64,000 nucleotides of DNA from NCBI RefSeq assembly GCF_000787575.1, contig NW_012236500.1, positions 259,001 to 323,000 on the forward strand, in the 5' to 3' direction. Under the pieces are notes generated by a model, which saw only the letters and a list, made by a program, of their open reading frames with translations, made no database searches and had not been told where the DNA came from. The position numbers and the translations under genes are program-made. How positions within the stretch are numbered: the stretch's first letter is position 1; the number at the start of each line of letters is the position of its first letter. Positions 34,289-46,000 of the stretch are shown here, one piece after another. This stretch comes from Acytostelium subglobosum LB1 (Eukaryota > Evosea > Eumycetozoa > Acytosteliales > Acytosteliaceae).

Positions 34289-36080
34289 ATGGATTATACT
34301 GCTCTATATAGTGATAATGACGATGATGAACGTAATGACCTATTGTTACCAAATGGACTGAGTAGCAAAGGAAAGGCACCAACCTCTAGCTTCTCATCAG
34401 GGTTCACTCTTCGCAATTGGTATGTGATCATCACATTCATTCGACTCATTCATTCAACTCAATCAGCTCAATCAACTCAACTAACATATCCTTTGATTGT
34501 CCATCATTAGCTCGGCATGGGCAAAGAGAAACAAGGTCATACTCATTGTAGTTGCAGTTGTAATTATATGTATCATAGCAGTTACTGTAATACCAGTGGT
34601 CATATTACATTGTATGTTATATATTTACATCAATCAATGAATCAAACTGACTCTGACATCAAACTAAATCAAATCAAACAAGACAAACCAATACAAGTAC
34701 TATCGGATAATTGCTCAACTGATGGAGCAAGATTGGTTAGCGTAGCACTGGAAGGTACGATGGCATTTAGCAAGTTGTCAACTATGTGTATTTCATTCGG
34801 AAACAGACTGTCTGGTTCAAGTTCACTGGAACAGGCGATAACCTGGATACAGGAGCAGATGACTGCCGATGGCTTGGACAACGTTCAGACACAGCCCGTC
34901 ATGGTCACACATTGGGTTCGTGGCAATGAATACGCCTCGATCCAACTGCCATACACAAAGAAGATGAACATACTTGGTCTTGGTGGATCGGTCAACACAT
35001 CATCCGTATGTCATTGTTGTCGCTGTTGTTGGTATCACGTGACACATCACTAACACATCAATCAATCAATCAATCAATCACAACTCATAGAATGGCATCA
35101 CAGCAGATGCTATTGTTGTATCCAGCTTCGAAGACTTGACTATCAACTATCCAAACTGCACTGGCAAGATCGTGGTGTTCAACGCACCATTCACAAACTA
35201 CTCGGCAACAGTCTCTTATCGTTCGGGTGGCGCATCTGCAGCAGCAGCCTGCGGCGCCATCGCTGCGTTGGTACGCTCAGTCACTCCTTTCTCTCTGGGC
35301 ACTCCACACACTGGCACTTTGCACTACGACGAGGCACATCCCAAGATACCATGTGCAGCGATCACTTTGGAGGATGCAGATCTGCTTCAAGGCATATTCA
35401 ACATGAACAAGACCATCCAGATCAATCTCTACATGGAGGCACAGACAATGCCACAGCTGGCCGCATCCCGCAACGTGATGGGAGAGGTCACAGGCTCGGA
35501 CCTGCCCGAGCAAGTGGTCGTCATTGGTGGACACGTCGACAGTTGGGACGTGGGCCAAGGAGCCGTCGACGATGGAGTAGGCATCATGGTGGCGTGGGAG
35601 GCCGTGCGTCTGATCAAGTCACTGGGCATCACACCAAGAAGGACGATCCGCGTTGTCGGATGGACTAACGAGGAGAACGGTGCTGCAGGTGGCCAGGCCT
35701 ATGCCGAAAGCCATTTGAACGAGACATTCTTCTCGATCGAGACGGACAATGGTGCCACCCAGCCTCTTGGATTTGCCGTGCAAGGCGCGTCCTCGGCAAC
35801 GATGCGTGCACTTCAAAAGCTGTCGGATGAGGTACTCATGGATCTGGGCGCCAACAACATCACCACGGGCGACTCGGGCGAGGACAACAGCTTCCTGATC
35901 GTTCCCAACAAGATACCCGGTGCCAACATGGTCGTCAACATGACACAGTACTTTTGGTATCATCACTCAGAGGGTGATGCCATTGACAAGGTCAACCCCA
36001 AAGAGATGGATCAATGTGTAGCAACACTGGCTTCGATGGCCTTGTGCATAGCCAATTTCAACGGAGACCTACCATCATAA
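34289..36080 (+). CDS. M28 metallopeptidase, carboxypeptidase Q-like
   Basis: Four exons: 34289-34419, 34511-34611, 34683-35005 and 35091-36080; 514 residues. The N-terminus is cytosolic and acidic. Exon 2 encodes one transmembrane helix (KVILIVVAVVIICIIAVTVIPVVI compressed into one segment), so the enzyme is a type II membrane protein or signal-anchored. A PA-like lid domain follows. The M28 zinc ligands are visible: HVDSWD, GAVDDG, the catalytic pair in TNEENG, the Asp in SIETD and the His in YHHSEGD. HVDSWDVGQGAVDDG is especially close to plasma glutamate carboxypeptidase (carboxypeptidase Q), which removes C-terminal residues from dipeptides. Several N-x-S/T sites suggest a lysosomal or extracellular location. 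Confidence 0.9.
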
Positions 36081-36762
36081 GTTTTACAGTCCCCTGTTGT
36101 ATCACATTATATATATACGTACACAACTGTCGACTCAGTCTCCTACTACTCCCCTCTTCCTCCAACCAACAACCTTCAACTCCACATTCAAGTAATAACA
36201 TCCCCTTACATTCTCTCTCTCTCTCTTGGACCACATGTCTTCAAGCACCCATGTCCTTGGATATAAGTGTTAATCTGATGGTTCATCGTTGAGTAACATG
36301 TTCCTAAAAAGGGTAAACTTTGAGTGTGTGGTGGGTGTGCTGCAAAGACGAAGTCGTTGTAGTGTTGATCAACCCCACAACCCCCACTCCTCACACACAC
36401 AAGCATGGTTTGATTACTGTTCTCGATCATTCAAATAATATTATTATTATCTATATTTGTAAGTGTCTAAGAGGACCACATTTGATCCTTGTGGGTCATA
36501 TCTAATATGACATCGGATCAAATAATACATGATTCATCTTACACATTTGTAATAATAACTAATGTCATTACTATCACAACAACAACAAGATTTATAAATT
36601 ATTCTTTCATTCATTCTTCCAGCTCCTTTTCCTCTTCTCCATTCTCATCATCCAAACATCAACTTCATAATCATTATAATTATTAATTTTTTAAACAACT
36701 TGTACAAATATCAATTCAATCATACTCAATCACTCTCAATTAATCAATAATATTTAGTTATA
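36081..36762. other. Intergenic region
   Basis: 682 bp, with a CTCTCTCT run near 36214, CACACACA near 36391 and AT-rich DNA before the antiporter start. No gene seen. Confidence 0.5.
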
Positions 36763-39700
36763 ATGGTTTATGGACCTTTGGCAACAGATGTTGCACTATT
36801 CTTGGTACAATGCATGTTGATATTGGCATTATCTAGGATGACATCTTGGTTATTTTCCAAGATCAAACAACCTCCAGTGATTGCAGAGATTATATCAGGT
36901 ATAATACTGGGGCCTACCTTATTAGGTAAGGTGCCTCACTTCAGTTCAACACTATTCCCAGCCAAATCAGTGACCTATTTGAACATGTTTGCACAAATTG
37001 GTCTATTATTCTTTATGTTCATTATTGGACTTGAATTGGACCCTTCACTATTCAGATCACATGTTAAAGAATCTGCAATGATCAGTTGTGCAAGCATTAT
37101 TATACCATTTGGACTCGGTCTTGCATCATCTGTATATCTGGCACATATTCAACAAGCAGCATGGACCTATTCCCTTGGTATCTTTGTGGGAGTAGCACTC
37201 AGTATCACAGCTTTTCCAGTACTTGCTCGTATTCTAACCGCCAAAAAAATGTTATCCACACCTGTAAGTTCATCGTTTTGGATTCATCCCAACCTTCAAT
37301 CACATGACCGTCTTTCAATCAAACATAATATCACTCGAACACGAAGGAATGATTCGTGTTCGATCACTCCATCACTCCATCACTCAATCACCCAATTGCT
37401 CGATCACTCAATTGCTCGATCACTCGATCACTCAATCACTCAATCGCTCGATCACTTGATCACTCGATCACTCGATCACTCAATCACTCAATCGCTCGAT
37501 CACTCGCTATATCACTCGAGGGAATGATTCCACTCACAATCACTCGTCGATCACTAAATCGCTCAATCATAAACTTGATCACTAACCTATAACTTACACA
37601 TCCACATAATCAAAGGTTGGAATATTGGCAATCTCATGTGCAGCGATCAATGATATATGTGGATGGATATTGCTTGGCTTGTCAGTTAGCTTGGTGGGAG
37701 GTGGTGACTCGTTGGCCACTTTATGGACATTGTTGGGTTCAGCTGGATTCGTCGTGGTCATGCTGTTCTTGGTCCGGCCTCTCTTATCAAGGACACTTAG
37801 ACACTTTTGGAGAGTACCATCATCTAGTAGTGATCAATCTAGTGAAGCTGCCGACCACCCTCCATCTCCATCACACTTGTTGATGAGTTGTATAGTATTC
37901 CTACTATTCTTGGCATCATGGACCACTGAGATCATTGGTATTCATGCAATGTTTGGGGCATTCACACTTGGTGCTATCATACCAAAGGAAGGCGGATTCA
38001 ATCAATCAATCACAGAGAAGATTGAAGACCTCATCCTTGTTTTCTTGCTGCCACTCTACTTTGTGATCTCGGGACTCAAGACCGACTTGTCAACGCTCAA
38101 CACTGGCGAGGCATGGCTTGGAGTGCTGCTGATCGTCAGCTGCGCGACCTTTGGTAAGGTCGTGGGATCGGGTGTGGTGGCCTTCCTCTTGGGTCGAAGC
38201 AAGCGCGACTCACTCTCCGTTGGCATACTGATGAACACTCGTGGTCTTGTCGAACTGATCGTACTCAATCTTGGACTGGACTTTGGTATCATCAATGCTG
38301 AGGTGTTTGGTATCCTCGTGCTGATGGCCATCATCACAACACTGATGACAAGTCCCCTTATCTCTACAGTATCCAACCGATTCAAGGCCAACAATCCAGA
38401 TGACTTTACTGTAGTTCTCTGCACATCACAGCTCAACATTGGTCAAGCGATGGTCGACCTTGGATTTGTGATTAGTGATCGCACCACGGCCACAGCCATC
38501 CGTCGCAAGATGTTGAAGAAGCTGTATCTACTCCCCATCTCTGAGGTCAGCGAGCGTCCTTCAGACTTTATGAATGCCATTCGCAAGGATGCCAAGTCGT
38601 CGCTCAACAGTCTCGTGGAGTACAGTCGCAATCAAATGAAACTAAAGTTGTCGATCCATGGAATTGTCGCGGACTCTGATAGCCTGGCATCAGAGATAAC
38701 ATCATTCTCTTCGACCAAGAATGCAAGATTGATTGTACTTGGTAGCCGTCCATGTTTGGAGGTTGATCAACTTCAACTCAATGACCTTCAAGATCAGTTA
38801 CTAAATCATTCAATGTGTCCAGTTGGTATATTTACTGATCGTTCGTCACACCGTCTTCCAGGCCCACAGAGATTCAAAAGGATCTTGCTTGGATACATGG
38901 GTGGATCACATCCATTGGACAGATACACTTTGGATATCATAAATAAGATGGCAGACACTGATAATGTACTCATTACAATCATTGTGTTTGATAATGATCT
39001 GTTCTGGATTAGCAAGGTTGGTGATAAGACTGCTGATGGGGGTGGATGTGGAGGATTGTCCCCTGAAGTGATCTGTACACCTTCAGTATCATTCGCCAAT
39101 AATGGTACACCTGTTGGTATCGACTCGTCCATTGGACTATCAGGTTCATCAATCAAGTCATCTACAGATGTGATCGCCAACACACTTGGTAATCAATCAT
39201 CATCAACAGAGACCAAGGACCAGTATGGCAGTCACTTGGAATCAGTTATCAATGGCAAGAATAAGAATAAGATCACAGTGTTGTACAAACCATGGAAGAA
39301 CAGACATAGAGAGTTGATCAACATATCAATACATTATGATCTACTTGTGGTACCTTCTGATGACAATGTTATTGTTGGTGTGGAATCATCCCAATACAAT
39401 GGTGTTCACTATGAAGAGTCGTCAACACCAGGTGTCATTCAATTGACACCTTTGGACAACATCAAGAGGTCAATTTCAATGGTACACTTATCAGGTAATA
39501 ATCGATATGAAGAGATTGGAGTGGATGTTGCCGAGGGTGGCCAGTCAACATGCAACACTTTGGAGAATTCCCAAGCATCACATACCCAGCAACCAATCAT
39601 GAACAGGCAGTTCTTGGAGGGTAGCACAGGGATCAATTATAATCAATCATCAAATGACAATGGATCAGACATTGATATGATGATGTCAACTCGAGATGTG

Positions 39701-39850
39701 GATGTGGAAGTGGAAGTTGGTGGTCATTCTCCATCATCATCATGTTGGTCCAAATGTCCAATATCAACACTTGTCATTCATTGTCCACAACACATACTAA
39801 ACAACAACAAAGTATCTTGTCAAGACAGTCATATTGATATAATCCCATAA
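36763..39850 (+). CDS. CPA2-family cation/H+ antiporter
   Basis: Two exons, 36763-37263 and 37616-39850, phase 0; 911 residues. The N-terminal half has about twelve hydrophobic helices. Landmarks are QPPVIAEIISGIILGPTLLG and IGLLFFMFIIGLELDP from the Na+/H+ exchanger fold and ISCAAINDICGWILL, where the Asn-Asp pair marks the ion-binding helix of electrogenic CPA2 members. The second exon supplies this ND motif, which supports the splice. The C-terminal 400 residues are cytosolic and include a segment with a universal-stress-like fold (RFKRILLGYMGG) as in plant CHX proteins. Probable role: K+ or Na+/H+ exchange in an endomembrane or the plasma membrane. The single intron is 352 nt, several times longer than the others, because it contains a minisatellite. 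Confidence 0.88.
37336..37362. repeat. Perfect 10-bp inverted repeat in the antiporter intron
   Basis: CGAACACGAA (37336-37345) and TTCGTGTTCG (37353-37362) can form a hairpin with a 7-nt loop in the pre-mRNA, about 70 nt after the donor site. Confidence 0.8.
37361..37518. repeat. Minisatellite of CGATCACT/CAATCACT units inside an intron
   Basis: About twenty imperfect 8-nt units of the forms CGATCACT, CAATCACT and CAATTGCT. The block is bounded by direct copies of GGAATGATTC at 37346-37355 and 37521-37530. Confidence 0.85.
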
Positions 39851-40026
39851 CATATAACATTTAATAAATGTATTGTACATTATCTCATTATACTTGGTGT
39901 TGATCATGATCCAATTGAATGGATACAACTTGTTACAATTGTTTTATTAGTGTCCAAAGTTGGATTATAAATCATGATTGATGATGGGTGGGAGGGTATG
40001 ATGAATGAATGGCATTGTCAACTCGA

Positions 40027-41397
40027 TTAATGGGTGAAGGTTGAGTTGTGTGGGCCGACCTTGATGTTGGAGTAGACAACGTAGGCGTTGGGGTACTGGC
40101 TCTCGACGTACGATGGACTTCCAGAGGTGGTAGAACATCCTCCACGTGCAACACCTGGTTGGTTGGCTGGGACATTGGTTGGGTAGCTAGAGTCCAACCA
40201 CAACATGTCAACTGCATAGTCATCCCAGAGAGACATGACGAGGACCATGCCACCTTGGATGGCCTCGCCCATAGCCTTGAGACCACCGTGCTGGTTGAAA
40301 GAGTCAACGTCGCCAAAGGCCTTCTTCTGTTGGACACAGAACTCTTGGTTGATCACATTGCCTGGGACATCCTCAACGATCGAGAGGGAGTTGGGGATCA
40401 CCTTGCCATCCTGGACGTAGAAACGACGGATCTCGGTGAGGGTTCCAGTTGGGGTACCATCGTCGGTGATGAACTGGGTGACAACGGTGACAACCTTCTT
40501 GGTGTCGACGGTAAGGCCTGGTCCAAAGAAGGTCTCATTTCCCATACGGTATGGGTTGAAGTCACATCCATCTGGGTCACAGGTGCCAGAGTAACGGTTG
40601 GTCGAGCTGGCGCCTCCACACTTGTCACCATCACACATCACGTTGCCCGGGGTGTCACACGCGTGTGGGGTGAGGGCGGTAGCCATGCTGTTGGCCTCCC
40701 AAAGGTCCATCTCGGCACAGCACGAACCATGACCTCCAAGTCCACTGTTGGTTGAAGTTGGGGTCCATCCCTCAGAGTTTGCCTGACCTTGGATAAACTT
40801 GACATCTCTTGGGCATTGAGCATCACAGTAGCCAGTTCCAAACTTGGCACCAGCCTTGTTTGTGGGGTGCTTGGCCATACCTCCATCAGAGTCCATCGAT
40901 ACCAAGTAGAGGGCACCGTTGAGACCACATGGCAAGTTGGATACATCGACGTCAAAGGTGAACTCTTGGCCGAGCAACTGGAACATCTGGTAATCAGAGT
41001 CGTTAGCCATCAGGTAGAGACGGGATCCAACATTCTTGTTTTGGCCTTGGGTCACAAAGTTGAGGCGGAGTGCGTCACCCTGGGTGGTGACTCCGTAGGT
41101 GGACTCGTACTGGGCTCCATCTAGAGCGCAGTTGGCAGCGCAGGTCACATCATCTGGACAGTATTGCTCGTTCCACAGGTTTCCGGTGTAGCAGTTGGTT
41201 CCTTGGGCACTGTGAACCCATCTCCAGTTGGCATCCATGACGACCTCTCCTTGGACCTGTTCACAATGGCCACCCTGTTGGCACTTTTGCCAAGTCATTT
41301 GTGGATGTACCTCTGGTGTCATTGTACCAGCTTGTTGGGCAATATTTAATGATATACATAATGATACAAATATTAATAATATTTTAATTGATTGCAT
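40027..41397 (-). CDS. cbhA: GH7 cellobiohydrolase
   Basis: Single exon, 456 residues. A signal peptide covers about 1-20 ([17 protein letters not shown]). The rest is one glycoside hydrolase family 7 catalytic domain. The E-x-D-x-x-E catalytic signature is EMDLWE, residues 229-234 (nucleophile Glu229, Asp231, acid/base Glu234). The loop sequences and [11 protein letters not shown] are typical of cellobiohydrolase I, and many paired cysteines are present. There is no CBM1 module or linker, as in the dictyostelid Cel7 enzymes. It releases cellobiose from cellulose chain ends. In dictyostelids it may remodel stalk and spore cellulose or act on plant litter. Fungal-type GH7 is rare in amoebae, so transfer or differential loss has been discussed. 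Confidence 0.95.
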   Translation of the reverse strand: MQSIKILLIFVSLCISLNIAQQAGTMTPEVHPQMTWQKCQQGGHCEQVQGEVVMDANWRWVHSAQGTNCYTGNLWNEQYCPDDVTCAANCALDGAQYESTYGVTTQGDALRLNFVTQGQNKNVGSRLYLMANDSDYQMFQLLGQEFTFDVDVSNLPCGLNGALYLVSMDSDGGMAKHPTNKAGAKFGTGYCDAQCPRDVKFIQGQANSEGWTPTSTNSGLGGHGSCCAEMDLWEANSMATALTPHACDTPGNVMCDGDKCGGASSTNRYSGTCDPDGCDFNPYRMGNETFFGPGLTVDTKKVVTVVTQFITDDGTPTGTLTEIRRFYVQDGKVIPNSLSIVEDVPGNVINQEFCVQQKKAFGDVDSFNQHGGLKAMGEAIQGGMVLVMSLWDDYAVDMLWLDSSYPTNVPANQPGVARGGCSTTSGSPSYVESQYPNAYVVYSNIKVGPHNSTFTH

Positions 41398-42831
41398 TTT
41401 TGTTTGATTTTGATTTGATTGAATATTATTTTTAGTTTAATTTAATATACAGATAATAATAATAATTATTATAATAATAATAATAATATTAGTTGTTGTT
41501 ATTATTACACACACACAATCTATATATTAAATGTAGAATGAAGATAGTCAGGATACCAATTTATAGTTTGAGTCTTAGAGTTAGTTCTTAGGCTTAGGCT
41601 CTGACCGAGGCCGAAGAGTGGGGTATTCATTGTAATTCAACGACTCACCCTCACTCACACACTCTTACAGGACTCGGGGTTTGTGTTAAACTTAAGTAAT
41701 ATTATAACAATCTTTGACTTAACCAACCCTTGGAGAGGGCAGGGCCATCCATTTCTTGACGGTTGACTACCGACAACATCATCACACCCATACTTTAGAT
41801 GATGAGAAGGAGGAGGATGAGGATGTTGGGTCCAGCTATGGGAACGATAGATATCTTATCGACTCAATGTGGATTGTTTATTGAGAGACTCAATACAATA
41901 CAAGTTGGTTGAGTGGGAACCTCGTCTAACCGAAAGATGTATCACCAATCTATTTTATCTTGAAAAGGTTTTCCAAATGGAGAACTAACCAATGGACGTT
42001 TGAGTTGTCAAAATGAAAAAAATCAACAAGGGGCCACTTGCAGAGTTTTGGCAGGGCTGGTGTTGACGTGATCTGATGTTATTGTTATTCCAATGAATGG
42101 ATGAATGGATGAATGGATGAATAAAGGTGAAGGAAGATGGTGTCCGTATAAATGGAGACGGAGGTTTTGACTCGACACACAGACTACTACTCGACATTGG
42201 TCCGTTGAATTTATAACAGGAATCGGTATCACGACGCGTCTTTCAAATTAATCAATCAATCTATCAATCAATAGTTCAATCAATCATAATTATCTTTGCA
42301 TATACAATTGCAACTTCTTCCTACTCAAGTTGAAATTGCATCATCAATCAATCATTGCAGTTGAATACTTCAGAAGAGTATTCTAAAAATCTGATGAAGT
42401 GTAAATAGTTTAATTGAATTTCAAGTCAATAAAGATCCAACTGATAATCTTTAATATTAAAATATTTTGATTAAATAAATATTCCATCCAAACCTTCTCT
42501 TTCTAGCCCTCTCTCCAATTGGATAGTACAACCAGAATTACTTTTAAAATAATAAAATATATTTTGTTCTAGTTATCCCAAGTATACCTAGGCAAGTCCT
42601 TTACTTTGGCACTATACCATATAAAACTGACAATTACCTTCGTCACAATAGTATACATGTGGTTTTGATTTCCATCAATGAAGTATATTCATCGGTCCGT
42701 TGCCATTCAACTATGGAGCCTTGATGTTCTGGGGATTATAATGAGATCCATTATGAATCTCAATAATTAAGATTTTGATTCGCCTATTTTTTAGGCTCTT
42801 ATACTACTCGTTTTCTTAGCAACAACATAAT
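41398..42831. other. Long intergenic region before the tRNA
   Basis: 1.43 kb. It contains AT-rich upstream DNA of the cellobiohydrolase gene (ATAATA runs at 41455-41505), a GGATGAAT run near 42097-42121 and ATCAATCA runs near 42250-42285. There is also an inverted partial tRNA copy, listed separately. No protein gene seen. Confidence 0.5.
42703..42720 (-). pseudogene. Inverted 5' fragment of tRNA-Pro
   Basis: The minus strand matches exactly the first 18 nt of the tRNA-Pro at 42832 (acceptor strand plus A box). The 8-nt flank just upstream is also similar (AACATCAA against AACATAAT). The rest of the tRNA is absent. Confidence 0.7.
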
Positions 42832-42902
42832 GGCTCCATAGTTGAATGGTACAATACTACCTTTGGGTGGTAGTGGTCTGGGTTCGATTCCCGGTGGAGC
42901 CC
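42832..42902 (+). tRNA. tRNA-Pro (anticodon UGG)
   Basis: A full cloverleaf of 71 nt without intron. The acceptor stem GGCTCCA pairs with TGGAGCC, with discriminator C as in eukaryotic tRNA-Pro. The D stem is GTTG/CAAT. The anticodon stem CTACC/GGTAG holds loop TTTGGGT, whose anticodon TGG is Pro. The T arm is CTGGG-TTCGATT-CCCGG, which contains the B box GGTTCGATTCC. CCA is not encoded. No run of four T follows closely, so the Pol III terminator is weak or atypical. It lies 146 bp upstream of cpsf1. Confidence 0.94.
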
Positions 42903-43048
42903 AATCTTTATGTTCTTTGAGCCCCATTCCGAACTTCCGAAAGCCCCCTCAGTGACAAGTTCATCAGAAGACCCTCACAACCGTGTTCAATCAAACAAGC
43001 ATATTATTATCTCTTTGTTCAAACAAACACACATATATTATATAGAAG

Positions 43049-46000
43049 ATGAATACATACCTATTTCAAAAGCAACTGCGACCTCCAACAGGTGTAGAGC
43101 ATTGTGTAAAGGCCAACCTCATCTCTAACGATCATGTCAATCTAGTTGTTGCAAAGACAACACTATTACAAGTCTATACAATACGTTATGATCGTGTTAC
43201 AACAACTACATCAACAAGCAATGATGATAACAATAACAACAACAACAACTCTGATGACAACAATCAATCGACATCTACAACAACAACCATTACAACAACA
43301 AAACCAACACTTGAACTTAGTATTGAAGTCAACTTATTCGCATCGATTGAATCACTCAATGTTATTAGACTACCAGATAGCTCATGCGACTCTATAATAC
43401 TATCATTCCGCGATGCAAAGGTATCGATACTCAACTACAATCCAGAGACTCAACAGTTGGACATCTCTTCGATGCACTTTTATGAGAATAGAGTCGACTT
43501 GAAGAATGGTCGCGAGTCATTCACCAACCCCCCGTTGATCAAGGTGGACTATCAACAGCGCTGTGCTGTGATGCTGGTGTACGACCGCCACATTGCCGTG
43601 CTGCCCTTTCGCCAGTCATTCTCGTCGATCCTAGACGAGGACGATGACGACGACGAGCAGACGGGCGGCACCGCCGCCAACAAGGAGAGCTACATCATCA
43701 GCCTCAACAGTCTGGGCATCGAGAATGTCAAGGATCTGTGCTTCCTGCACGGCTACTACGAGCCCACCATCCTGTTCCTGCACGAGCCCAGCCAGACGTG
43801 GACCAGCAGGATTAGCACCAAGAAGTTTACGAACGTGCTGACGGCCGTCGAGTTGAATATATCGCAGCGACAGCAACCCGTTATTTGGTCGATCGAGTCG
43901 ATGCCCTACAATTGCTACCGACTGGTGGCGGTGCCAGAGCCGCTGGGCGGCGCAGTCGTGGTCACTCCCAACATCATGTTCTATTGCAATCAAACATCAC
44001 GCTATGGTCTTGGCTGCAACGAGTATGCCAACACAGACACTGGTGACAGCTTCCAATTCCCCATCGACTCTGACTCCACCAACCTCGTCTTTACACTCGA
44101 TTGTTCAATATTCACATTCCTCGAGTCTGATCGATTACTTGGATCACTAAAGAATGGTGAGCTGTATGTATATCCAGGTCCTGGCACTCAACTACCTCAT
44201 CAATCATACTCATTACTCAATCATTCTCCAATCCCAGGCTTATCTTCCACTTGGCCTCTGATGGCAGGAATGTACAACGTATCAACATTACCAAGGCAGG
44301 TGCAAGTGTCCTATCCTCATCTGTAAGTCCCTTTGATTGAATGAATGAATGAATGAATGATTGCTAACATGTTACATCCATAATCCAAGATATGTGTACT
44401 CACTTCCAACTTGTTATTCTTGGGCTCGAGACTTGGAGATTCATTGTTGTTGCAATACACAGAGAAGGTGATTGATGTCGAGTCAACGGACAATGTGGAG
44501 AATCTAAGCAATCCTTATAAGAAACAAAAGTCTGATGAAGTGTTTGATATGTTTGATGATGAAGAGCAACAACATCTCAACAAAAAGAACAACAACAATA
44601 GCAAGAGCAACACTGGCAACAACAAAGACAAGAATGGTGATGCGATGGAAGACGACGACGATGACGACATATTCAATGAGAAGAAGAATCAACTCAAATC
44701 ATATCAGCTGAACATTTGCGATCACATTACAAACATTGGACCAATCAGTGACATGATCACCGGCGTCAGCTACGACTCGGCAAGTGTGTCAAATCAAGAA
44801 TCATACCAACAGCGCAATCTAGAGTTGGTGTCTTGCAGTGGCCATGGCAAGAATGGTGCATTGACAATCTTGCAGAATGGTGTCCGCCCTGAGCTTGTGG
44901 CCACGTTCGAGCTGGCTGGAGTGCGTCAGGCATGGGCCGTCTGCGTGGACGATCCTTCAGCACCCGGCGCACAAAAGAAGCGCACTCACGACTCTGATGT
45001 TCTGGACAACTCATGGCACACATACCTCTTTGCCTCACTAGAGAACACGACACTTATCTTCTGGACTGGCAAGGAGCTCAAGGAAATCCCTGGCAAGATC
45101 GATCACGCCACCATCACCATCGGCAGCATATTCAATCGCAAGAGGATCGTGCTGGTCTATCCCACTGGCATCAAGTTGTTAAGTGGACGTATGTATCATC
45201 GATAGACAGTCCCTGGAATGATCCATACTAACGACTCTCAATCAATCAAAACGATCAGACTCAAACATCACTCAAGAGATACCAATGAAGGATATTAGGA
45301 CAGCATATGTGATTGATCCTTATGTGTTGGTCTTGCACAAGGATGGCACGATTGCCATTTTGAAGGGAAACTCTGGTGTTCATCAATTGATGGAGTACTC
45401 ATTCCCAGCGCCAAAGGACTTCACCGTGGCATGCTCACTCTTCCAAGACCTGCAGGATACGCCATTCTTTAATGAGAACACATCTCAAGTCTACATGATC
45501 CTGCTCAACAGGCGATCGACAATGGATATCTACTGTCTCGAGACCAAGGAGATAGTATACTCAGCCGTCAATGTAAATAGAGAGTATGAGACACTTGGCC
45601 TGCAGATGAATCACTTCACATCCAGTCAACTATTCCTGCATGCGAATGGTGGTGGCAAGTCATCGTCGTCCTCATCATCATCGAATCAACAGTCCTCCTC
45701 ATCAACAGACTTCCCTCTGATCGTAGAGATAGCCATTCATTATATCTCCAGCTCCCAGCATGCATCCCCATACCTTGTTGTAAGTCCAACCCTCAACCCT
45801 CAACCCTTACCCTTGCCCTAACCCTTACCCTCACACATCAAACTACAAGGCATTGAATGAACATGGCGAACATATAATATACAAAGCATTTAAATATCCT
45901 GATCAGATGAATAGAGGCCAGAACTTGGTACGCTTTACAAAGGTGTCGTCATCAAGTCAGGCTAGCTCGACAAGGTCACATGTGGCAGGCCAGGACGAAC

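Noticed and set aside
37361-37518. Possible CRISPR-like array
   Set aside because: Units are about 8 nt without unique spacers, lie inside a spliced intron of a eukaryotic gene, and are a simple minisatellite.
40048-40755. 235-aa plus-strand ORF inside the GH7 gene
   Set aside because: Antisense shadow of a confidently assigned enzyme.
45788-45832. Telomere-like CCCTAA/CCCTCA repeats in a cpsf1 intron
   Set aside because: Too short and irregular, and on the strand and position expected for pyrimidine-rich intron filler. Dictyostelid telomeres are not of this type.
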